Below, in pieces: positions 1-5,220 of a stretch of 5,265 nt of DNA. Where the stretch lies: NCBI GenBank assembly GCA_945866165.1, contig CAMBGO010000168.1, positions 1 to 5,265 on the forward strand. Direction: 5' to 3'. A program made the position numbers and the translations under genes. This DNA is from Chitinophaga pinensis. GTDB taxonomy: Bacteria > Bacteroidota > Bacteroidia > Chitinophagales > Chitinophagaceae. Each line of letters begins with the position of its first letter. Position 1 is the stretch's first letter. Under the pieces are notes generated by a model, which saw only the letters and a list, made by a program, of their open reading frames with translations, ran no database searches and was not told the DNA's origin.

Positions 1-134
1 TGAAGATTCAGCTACTGCGTGACGAGCAGGTACTCCGTCACATTGTTATCAAACTCGATAAGTACGCCGTCGAGTATAACATTAAAAAGAGAAGTGGTGT
101 ATCAACCGGAACCGAAAAAGCAGTGGAGGGTTAA
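1..134 (+). CDS. rpsF: 30S ribosomal protein S6, 3' end only
   Basis: Only the last 43 codons and the TAA stop (132-134) are in the window; the gene starts upstream and the reading frame begins at base 3. The visible part contains the typical S6 C-terminal strand and tail: LLRDEQVLRHIVIKLDKYAV, then a short polar extension ending in AVEG. S6 is a small-subunit protein that binds the 16S central domain as a heterodimer with S18. The call is supported by rpsR starting four bases after the stop, in the usual bacterial rpsF-rpsR-rplI order. The fragment is too short to judge its N-terminal half. Confidence 0.93.
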   Translation, partial: KIQLLRDEQVLRHIVIKLDKYAVEYNIKKRSGVSTGTEKAVEG

Positions 135-138
135 TATC

Positions 139-405
139 ATGGCAAAAGCAAATGACATCAAGTACCTTACAGCGATCAAAACCGAACAGCCCAGAAAAAA
201 ATTCTGTCGCTTTAAGAAATACGGCATACGGTACATCGATTACAAAGACGGAGAGTTCTTAAAGAAATTCTTGAATGAGCAAGGGAAAATGCTTCCTCGC
301 CGAATTACAGGAAACTCTTTAAAATACCAACGTAAAGTTTCTGAGGCCATTAAACGTGGTCGTCAAATGGGACTATTACCTTACGTAACCGACTTGTTAA
401 AGTAG
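139..405 (+). CDS. rpsR: 30S ribosomal protein S18
   Basis: This encodes 88 residues, a normal S18 length. The S18 core signature is clear at residues 30-58 (IRYIDYKDGEFLKKF, then LPRRITG), followed by the basic LKYQRKVSEAIKRGR helix and the family-typical ending LLPYVTDLLK. S18 pairs with S6 on the platform of the 30S subunit. I chose the ATG at 139 because translation from there begins MAKAND, as expected for S18. The frame stays open back to an ATG at 19, but that would add 40 residues unlike S18 and overlap rpsF out of frame. One Cys (residue 23) remains where zinc-binding S18 variants have a Cys cluster, so this looks like a zinc-free form. Four bases separate it from rpsF, consistent with one operon. 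Confidence 0.97.
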   Translation: MAKANDIKYLTAIKTEQPRKKFCRFKKYGIRYIDYKDGEFLKKFLNEQGKMLPRRITGNSLKYQRKVSEAIKRGRQMGLLPYVTDLLK

Positions 406-410
406 AACCT

Positions 411-464
411 CCAACCTAATCACCTAAAGGTGTGACAGTACCGATAAATCGGTATTGGAGTTGG
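411..464 (+). ncRNA. candidate three-way-junction RNA in the rpsR-rplI gap
   Basis: The 81-base gap between rpsR and rplI is mostly occupied by a predicted compact fold. Outer stem P1 pairs 411-420 with 454-464: ten pairs, including one T-G wobble (417-457), with A459 bulged. Hairpin P2 is CACC-TAAA-GGTG (421-432). Hairpin P3 is ACCGA-TAAA-TCGGT (440-453). A seven-base linker (433-439) joins P2 to P3; there are no unpaired bases between P1 and P2 or between P3 and P1. Both hairpins carry the same TAAA loop. No T-tract follows, so it does not look like a terminator. It starts five bases after the rpsR stop and ends 22 bases before the rplI start. The pairing is read directly from the sequence. 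A role as a ribosomal-protein-responsive leader for rplI, or as an mRNA processing or stability element, is inference. I do not recognise it as a named family. Confidence 0.55.
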
Positions 465-486
465 TAAAACTTTTAAAAAATAAATC

Positions 487-933
487 ATGGAAATTATTTT
501 AATTCAAGACGTAAACAACCTTGGCGGAGCAAACGAACTTGTATCTGTCAAAAACGGATACGCTCGCAACTTCCTCATCCCTCAAAAAATGGCTGTTGAG
601 GCTTCTCCTTCCAATCGTAAGCAATTGGAGGAACGTTTAAAGCAATTGAAAAAGAAAGAGGAAAAGATGTTGGCCGACATCAACAAGGTTATTGCAGCAT
701 TGCAAGATGGTGCAGTAAAAATCGGTGCTAAGACCGGAACCAGTGGAAAGATTTTTGGTAGTGTAACCAATGTGCAGATTGCTAAAGCTATCAGGGAACA
801 AAAAAATCTTGAGATCGATCGCCGCAAAATACATATCCTAGATGAAATCAAGGAAATTGGAACGTACAAGGCAAGGGTTGATTTCGGAAATGGAAACGAA
901 ACTGAAATTTCAGTTGAGATTGCCGCTGATTAA
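487..933 (+). CDS. rplI: 50S ribosomal protein L9
   Basis: This encodes 148 residues, the usual L9 length. The N-terminal rRNA-binding domain (about 1-50) carries the L9 signature: LGGANELVSVKNGYARNFLI at residues 12-31, followed by P32. A charged, Lys/Glu-rich connecting helix follows at about 42-75 (KQLEERLKQLKKKEEKM). The C-terminal domain has the conserved GKIFGSVT at 87-94. L9 binds domain V of 23S rRNA near the L1 stalk and helps restrain frameshifting. The start is the only ATG that fits the family N-terminus MEIILIQDV. There is no Shine-Dalgarno; the preceding 20 bases are A/T-rich, as is usual in Bacteroidota. It is the third gene of the rpsF-rpsR-rplI operon, sits behind the predicted structured RNA and is followed by a terminator. 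Confidence 0.97.
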   Translation: MEIILIQDVNNLGGANELVSVKNGYARNFLIPQKMAVEASPSNRKQLEERLKQLKKKEEKMLADINKVIAALQDGAVKIGAKTGTSGKIFGSVTNVQIAKAIREQKNLEIDRRKIHILDEIKEIGTYKARVDFGNGNETEISVEIAAD

Positions 934-952
934 GATCATAAAAAGTTTATAT

Positions 953-981
953 AAAAAAGCCTCCTTCATGGAGGCTTTTTT
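953..981 (+). terminator. intrinsic terminator after rplI
   Basis: A GCCTCC (959-964) / GGAGGC (970-975) stem with a TTCAT loop is flanked by six A (953-958) and six T (976-981), so the helix can extend to 12 pairs. It lies 20 bases after the rplI stop and closes the ribosomal operon. The symmetrical A and T tracts would let it work in both directions, though no minus-strand gene ends here. Confidence 0.93.
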
Positions 982-1032
982 ATTACTATTAGTCACGAAG
1001 TTCAATTTATATATCATCATACAAAAGGATTG

Positions 1033-2679
1033 GTGAGCTCGCTTAAATTAAATTTACACGTGAGTAAATTGATATTGATTTATTTGGCATTTGGAGGCAT
1101 ATGGTGTTCTCAAAAAACTGAAAGAGAACAGGATTCGTTATTATCAAAAACAACACATGTAAAAAATGACACTGTTGTTACACATAAAAAAGTATCAAAA
1201 AAAAAGACCTTAGACGCAAAAAAACTTGATAGCCTAGCGATTATAAATTTTTTAAACAGATACCCTGAAGTAGGTCTACTTAAAAATGACCTTATATCCT
1301 TTTATCAACAGCGAGATTTTACTTATGCGTGGCTACAGCAATATCTAGTTGCTGAACACACGTATGCCCTATACAATAAAGTATTGCAGCTCATTGACAA
1401 TGGAATTCCTTATGATGCACCATACATAGATCAATTTAACTCAATCATGGAAAATCAGGCTGCTGTGGGAATAATAGATCAGGTAGCAAAAGAACTAATC
1501 ATCTCTTGTCAATACTTATATTTTATAAACAACATCAATACCAAACTAGCCGACAAAGACATTGAATCGCTTTCATGGTTTATCATAAAAAAACGCATCA
1601 ATTATGAAACTTTTTATAAGTCACTGTTAGCTGATAGTCTAAAAAAGAACAAAGATGAACTTTATCCCCAATACTACTTACTACTTGAAGCCTTTAAAAC
1701 ATATACTGCTGCTAAAAATTCAGGAAAGTGGAACTTGATTCACAGCAGCAAAAAGCTATTTAAACCCCAAGATACTAGTGCTGCGATAAGTCAAATAAGA
1801 AAAAACCTATACTTACTTGGAGACCTTACATTCGATTCAGGTGATAGTATTTATGATATAAAAATGGTTAGTGGAGTAAATTCGTTTCAAGAAAGACATG
1901 GGTTGAAAAAGCAGGAAGTAATAGAATCACAATTTATTAAATCGATGAACATTCCGATGCAAGAACGCATTGAAAAGATTTTGATAAACATGGAACGTTG
2001 CAAATGGCTACCAAATGAGACAACTCTTGACTATATCATTGTAAACATTCCTCAATTTACGTTGCAAGCATTTACTGGAGACTCGCTTATTTTCAAATGC
2101 AACGTTGTAGTTGGTAAGGAAACAAATCGAACGATGATCTTTAAAGGTGATATAAAACAAATAGTGTTCAGTCCATATTGGAATGTACCTGAGAGCATTT
2201 TAAAAAAAGAGATTTTACCAGCTATACGAAAAGACTCCAATTACCTTATCGAAAATAACATGGAATGGTACAATGAAAATTTACGCCAACGGCCTGGTGA
2301 GACAAATGCACTTGGAAGGGTAAAGTTTATTTTTCCAAATATTTTCAATATTTACCTACACGATACGCCTTCAAAAAATCTTTTCGAATTAGAGAAAAGG
2401 ACATTCAGCCACGGATGTATTCGTATTTCAGAACCGTTCAAGTTAGCAGAATTTTTACTCAGGAAAGACACGACATGGGATAATGAGAAGATTTTAGACG
2501 CTATGCTTACCGAAAGGGAAAAAACTGTAAGGCTCAAAGAAGGGGTTCCTGTTTATATAATTTATCTCACCAGCTTCGTTGACGAACTAGGAAAATTGAA
2601 TTTCAGAGAGGATGTTTACAAGCGTGACAACGCCCTAAAGCAGATCTTATTTAACAAAAAATCATTCAAAGGGGATTGA
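1033..2679 (+). CDS. YcbB/LdtD-type L,D-transpeptidase (YkuD domain), exported
   Basis: This peptidoglycan cross-linking enzyme would form 3-3 (meso-DAP to meso-DAP) cross-links in the periplasm. Residue numbers count from TTG 1030. Residues 13-26 (KLILIYLAFGGIWC) form a short signal sequence ending in Cys, possibly a lipoprotein, although the lipobox is not canonical. A Lys/Thr-rich linker runs to about 70. The YcbB scaffold-like domain covers about 75-245 and includes FYQQRDFTYAW (91-101). A PG-binding-like segment lies at about 250-300 (SGVNSFQERHGL). The YkuD catalytic domain is at about 333-512, with HDTP at 444-447 and SHGCIR at 460-465; C463 is the predicted nucleophile. At about 548 residues it is near family size (E. 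coli LdtD is about 615). There is no ATG near the start: TTG 1030, GTG 1033 and GTG 1060 are possible. I used GTG 1033 because AAAGGA lies just upstream; GTG 1060 gives the neatest signal peptide. The family call is firm; the start is not. Confidence 0.9.
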   Translation: MSSLKLNLHVSKLILIYLAFGGIWCSQKTEREQDSLLSKTTHVKNDTVVTHKKVSKKKTLDAKKLDSLAIINFLNRYPEVGLLKNDLISFYQQRDFTYAWLQQYLVAEHTYALYNKVLQLIDNGIPYDAPYIDQFNSIMENQAAVGIIDQVAKELIISCQYLYFINNINTKLADKDIESLSWFIIKKRINYETFYKSLLADSLKKNKDELYPQYYLLLEAFKTYTAAKNSGKWNLIHSSKKLFKPQDTSAAISQIRKNLYLLGDLTFDSGDSIYDIKMVSGVNSFQERHGLKKQEVIESQFIKSMNIPMQERIEKILINMERCKWLPNETTLDYIIVNIPQFTLQAFTGDSLIFKCNVVVGKETNRTMIFKGDIKQIVFSPYWNVPESILKKEILPAIRKDSNYLIENNMEWYNENLRQRPGETNALGRVKFIFPNIFNIYLHDTPSKNLFELEKRTFSHGCIRISEPFKLAEFLLRKDTTWDNEKILDAMLTEREKTVRLKEGVPVYIIYLTSFVDELGKLNFREDVYKRDNALKQILFNKKSFKGD

Positions 2680-2791
2680 AACAAAAAGAAATTGCCTTAA
2701 CTTCAAATAATTAGATAAACAACTATTATTAAATCAATCATTTTAGTTAATTAACACCCCTATCCATTTCTTAATTTTTTAAATTTAGTTT
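2680..2791 (+). promoter_or_regulatory. AT-rich gap, probable promoter and 5' leader of the RRM gene
   Basis: This 112-base stretch holds no gene. It has no GC-rich hairpin with a T-tract, so I see no intrinsic terminator for the preceding transpeptidase gene. It contains a perfect 10-base palindrome, GTTAATTAAC (2746-2755), and a very AT-rich run (2769-2791) just before the RRM start. A TAAATTTAG near 2779-2787 loosely resembles the Bacteroidota -7 element (TAnnTTTG), but it lies too close to the ATG and lacks a clear TTG partner. Promoter function is inferred mainly from position. Confidence 0.3.
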
Positions 2792-3103
2792 ATGAACATT
2801 TACGTTGGTAATATGAATTTTAATTTCAAAGACGAAGACCTTTCAAATCTTTTTACACCTTACGGTAATGTGGGTGCTGCGAAAATCATTATGGATAGGG
2901 AATCAGGAAGAAGCAAGGGTTTTGGTTTCGTAGACATGGAAAATGATGAAGAGGCCTTGAAGGCAATAGCCGCTCTTCATGAAACTGAAGTGATGGGAAG
3001 AAAGCTAATTGTTAACGAAGCCAGGCCACAAGAAAAAAAGCCAGCTGGTGGTTTTGGTAATCGTGGCAGAGACTCAAGAGGTGGTGAAGGAAGAAATTGG
3101 TAA
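2792..3103 (+). CDS. RRM-domain RNA-binding protein with RGG-like tail
   Basis: This is a 103-residue single-RRM protein expected to bind single-stranded RNA in the cytoplasm. RNP2 is IYVGNM at residues 3-8. RNP1 is KGFGFVDM at 42-49, with aromatics F44 and F46 placed for base stacking. The beta4 segment GRKLIVNEARP (69-79) ends the domain. The tail (about 83-103) is rich in Gly and Arg (GGFGNRGRDSRGGEGRNW), like small RRM proteins of Cyanobacteria and Bacteroidota. Some Bacteroides relatives (RbpB type) are reported as global post-transcriptional regulators; whether this one is equivalent is inference. The start MNIYVGN matches the family exactly. Its TAA stop is one base before the ATG of the aldo/keto reductase, so the two are probably co-transcribed and translationally coupled. 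No Shine-Dalgarno is visible. Confidence 0.95.
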   Translation: MNIYVGNMNFNFKDEDLSNLFTPYGNVGAAKIIMDRESGRSKGFGFVDMENDEEALKAIAALHETEVMGRKLIVNEARPQEKKPAGGFGNRGRDSRGGEGRNW

Positions 3104-3104
3104 A

Positions 3105-3980
3105 ATGGGTTTTTCCAAGATTATTGCAGGTTGCATGAATTGGGGCAGGTGGGGTGTGGGATTTTCGACAGAATCCTATTTATCTCAAATAGAGCGTTGC
3201 CTCGAAATAGGTATAACAACATTTGACCATGCAGATATTTATGGCCATTATACTACAGAGGCAGAGTTTGGTCTGGCCTTAAAACATAAAACCTCATTAA
3301 GGGATCAGTTACAATTGATAACGAAATGTGGCATTTGCTTGACAACCCCAAACAGGCCCAATCATAAAATCAAATCGTACAACACTACGAAGGCGCACAT
3401 TATTTTTTCCGTAGAGAATTCTCTTAGAAACTTAAACACTGATTATATTGATTTGCTTCTCATCCATAGACCAGATCCTTTGATGGATCCTCACGAGATT
3501 GCAGAAACATTTTCAATATTGATAGAAAGTGGTAAGGTGAAACAAGTTGGGACTTCTAACTTTACTCCATCGCAACTATCGATGCTTCATGCAATATATC
3601 CAGTGTCAGTCAATCAAATAGAAGCATCTATTCTGCATACAAAACCATTTTATAATGGCACAACAGATATTGCAATAGAAAAAGATATTTCAGTACAAGC
3701 ATGGTCACCAATGGGAGCGGGAAAAATTACGCTTGGCACTGAAGACGAGCAATGTAGAAGAATTGTATCAATGGCGAATATTTTAGGAGAAAAATATGGC
3801 GTAACTTTCGACCAAATATTGTTGGGTTGGCTAATGAAGCATCCAGCAAATATTTCTCCGGTGATTGGTACTACAAAATTGGACCGTATAAAATCTGCCT
3901 TTGAAGCGCAACAAGTGGAAATAACCAATGAAGAATGGCATATGCTATTAAGAGCATCTCATGGAGCTGATGTCCCCTAG
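3105..3980 (+). CDS. aldo/keto reductase, YdhF-like
   Basis: This encodes a 291-residue NAD(P)H-dependent oxidoreductase with a TIM-barrel fold, likely cytosolic, reducing aldehydes or ketones; the substrate cannot be read from sequence. The catalytic tetrad is intact: D41 and Y46 in FDHADIYG, K74 in LITKCG and H121 in LLIHRPDPL. Other family marks are GKVKQVGTSNFTPSQL (143-158), QAWSPMGAG (198-206) and the cofactor-binding VIGTTKLDRI (253-262). The C-terminus GADVP resembles the ending of E. coli YdhF (about 298 residues). I chose ATG 3105 because MGFSKIIAGCMNWGRWG is the expected beginning. An ATG at 3009 is in the same frame but would add 32 residues encoded within the RRM gene. The start is one base after the RRM stop. 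The 3' end overlaps apbE by four bases on the opposite strand. Confidence 0.93.
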   Translation: MGFSKIIAGCMNWGRWGVGFSTESYLSQIERCLEIGITTFDHADIYGHYTTEAEFGLALKHKTSLRDQLQLITKCGICLTTPNRPNHKIKSYNTTKAHIIFSVENSLRNLNTDYIDLLLIHRPDPLMDPHEIAETFSILIESGKVKQVGTSNFTPSQLSMLHAIYPVSVNQIEASILHTKPFYNGTTDIAIEKDISVQAWSPMGAGKITLGTEDEQCRRIVSMANILGEKYGVTFDQILLGWLMKHPANISPVIGTTKLDRIKSAFEAQQVEITNEEWHMLLRASHGADVP

Positions 3981-5011
3981 TATGAGACTAAATGTGCTTT
4001 AAAAAACTTGTTGCTTGTATCTCTTATTTCTCCCGCTGAATTTTGGTAAACAATATAAAGTCCTGTTTCTGATAGATATTCTACTAATTCAAAAGAACTA
4101 CGAATACCCAATAATGTAAATACATTATCGAGTGCATCGGCTTCCATTGCGTTTTTTGCAATAACCGTTACGGAGATGATTTTATTATCCAATGGTTTAC
4201 CCACCAATGGATTAATTATATGTGTAAAATATTTAGTTCCGTATTTTTTAAATTTTCTGTAACTACCGGAGGTGGTAACGGCAAGATTTGAAATAGCAAT
4301 TTTTTTATTTACTAAATAATCCTCGCCATAACTACTAGTAGGGTTTTCAATTCCTACTAGCCATTGCAAACCCTTTTCAGTAGTTCCGGAAGTTTTGATC
4401 TCACCACCAAGTTCAACTATATAATTTTTTATCATCTTTTTATTTAAGAAATCGCATAATACATCAACGCTATATCCTTGGGCAATCCCATTGCAATCAA
4501 TTTCAGTTTTAGGATTTCGTTTTAATAGGCTGTCATTGCTAAAATATAGCATATTTACGCCAACGTACTGAAGAGCAGTTTTAATTTGTTTATCTGAAGG
4601 AGGATAATTAGATGGTTTAAACCCGAAACCCCATAGGTCTGACAAAGGCTTAACGGTAATATCAAAATAACCTTTTGAAAGAAAATTGTATTCAATAGCT
4701 TTTTCGACAACTTTTTTCATATGATAATCAATTAAACTTCCTTTAGCTGAGGCATTGAAAGTTGAAATGAGGCTTGATGAAAGATATAACGATAATGATT
4801 TATCTATGGCAGTAAGAATACTATCTGTTTCAAACTTAGAAATTACACTATCCCTGTTACTGTATTTAATAGAATAGGTGGTGCCCTGAGCGAGCCCTGA
4901 AATAATGAAGAGTTTTTCAGGTTGATGGTAATGCCAATTTAATTTCCCTTTGGCTAATAATGATAGCCAAGAAATGATAATCAGGATAAAAAAATGCAAC
5001 AATTTAATCAA
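3977..5011 (-). CDS. apbE: FAD:protein FMN transferase, ApbE family
   Basis: This 344-residue enzyme would transfer FMN from FAD onto a Thr or Ser of target flavoproteins (RNF/NQR subunits or FMN-bind proteins) outside the inner membrane, using Mg2+. ApbE marks in order: GLAQGTTYSIKY (39-50), GYFDITVKPLSDLWGFGF (114-131), DCNGIAQGYSVD (172-183), ELGGEIKTSG (200-209), TTSGSYRKF (246-254), HIINPLVGKP (264-273) and AMEADALDNVFTLLG (288-302). In the last motif D292 fits the metal-binding Asp, but Asn296 sits where many ApbE proteins have Thr. Residues 3-20 form a hydrophobic signal or anchor without a lipobox Cys. No in-frame ATG is available: the start used is TTG at 5011, giving MIKLLHFF, with an in-frame stop eight codons upstream. 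The nearest upstream ATG (5057-5055) is out of frame and stops after four codons. It lies just downstream of the rRNA operon on the same strand. No target flavoprotein is encoded in the window. Confidence 0.93.
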   Translation of the reverse strand: MIKLLHFFILIIISWLSLLAKGKLNWHYHQPEKLFIISGLAQGTTYSIKYSNRDSVISKFETDSILTAIDKSLSLYLSSSLISTFNASAKGSLIDYHMKKVVEKAIEYNFLSKGYFDITVKPLSDLWGFGFKPSNYPPSDKQIKTALQYVGVNMLYFSNDSLLKRNPKTEIDCNGIAQGYSVDVLCDFLNKKMIKNYIVELGGEIKTSGTTEKGLQWLVGIENPTSSYGEDYLVNKKIAISNLAVTTSGSYRKFKKYGTKYFTHIINPLVGKPLDNKIISVTVIAKNAMEADALDNVFTLLGIRSSFELVEYLSETGLYIVYQNSAGEIRDTSNKFFKAHLVSY

Positions 5012-5071
5012 CTCGAGTGGATTAATCGGGAGTTAAGATATATTAAATTAAGTTCATGGTTAATTTAGTGC
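5012..5071 (-). promoter_or_regulatory. gap between rRNA terminator and apbE, presumed apbE promoter
   Basis: These sixty AT-rich bases lie between the rRNA operon terminator and the apbE start. Any apbE promoter separate from rRNA read-through should be here. On the minus strand the stretch contains TTAATTTAATATATC, AT-rich enough for a -10/-7 region, but I cannot pick a convincing paired promoter. No Shine-Dalgarno precedes the TTG. Confidence 0.3.
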
Positions 5072-5102
5072 AAAAAAAAACCCTGATCAAAAGATCAGGG
5101 TT
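5072..5102 (-). terminator. intrinsic terminator of the rRNA operon
   Basis: Read on the minus strand, an AACCCTGATC arm (5102-5093), a TTTT loop (5092-5089) and a GATCAGGGTT arm (5088-5079) form a perfect 10-pair stem, followed by a run of nine T (5080-5072). It starts about seven bases after the 5S 3' end, as expected for the end of a 16S-23S-5S transcript. It separates the rRNA operon from apbE on the same strand. Confidence 0.95.
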
Positions 5103-5109
5103 CAATAAA

Positions 5110-5220
5110 TATGGCACCTACCTACTCTCCCAGGACGAATCCTAGTACCATCGGCCATAAGGGGCTTAACTTCTCTGTTCGGTATGGGAAGAGGTGTACA
5201 CCCTTGGCAAAAGCACCATA
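5110..5220 (-). rRNA. rrf: 5S ribosomal RNA
   Basis: The minus strand carries the hallmark 5S segments: CACCTCTTCCCATACCGAAC, then AGAGAAGTTAAGCCC, GCCGATGGTACT and GGGAGAGTAGG. The ends TATGG (5220-5216) and CCATA (5114-5110) pair to begin the terminal helix I, giving about 111 nt, a normal 5S length. Exact mature ends may differ by one to three bases. The transcript runs leftward into the terminator at 5102-5072. The 23S gene is expected beyond the right edge of the window. Confidence 0.96.

Noticed and set aside
19..138. Longer rpsR form starting at the ATG at 19
   Set aside because: The extra 40 residues are rpsF read out of frame and do not resemble S18. The family N-terminus starts at 139.
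411..464. The rpsR-rplI gap structure as an intrinsic terminator or attenuator
   Set aside because: No T-tract follows either hairpin or the outer stem, and the branched shape is unlike a terminator.
582..869. Minus-strand open frames inside rplI (582-869 and 637-834)
   Set aside because: They lie fully inside a confidently identified ribosomal protein gene, have no recognisable domain, and their hydrophobic or Cys-rich make-up is typical of antisense translation of a Lys/Glu-rich gene.
842..1036. Plus-strand open frame running from rplI through the terminator
   Set aside because: It reads rplI in another frame and then the terminator hairpin. Only its last 22 codons, from ATG 968, are noted, as a weak leader-peptide idea.
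2052..2537. Two minus-strand open frames inside the L,D-transpeptidase gene (2052-2240 and 2352-2537)
   Set aside because: They are antisense to the conserved YkuD catalytic domain and show no domain of their own.
3009..3104. Upstream ATG for the aldo/keto reductase inside the RRM gene
   Set aside because: It would add 32 residues read out of frame from the RRM tail, and the family N-terminus matches ATG 3105.
3650..3928. Minus-strand open frame inside the aldo/keto reductase gene
   Set aside because: It is antisense to conserved reductase sequence and has no recognisable protein features.
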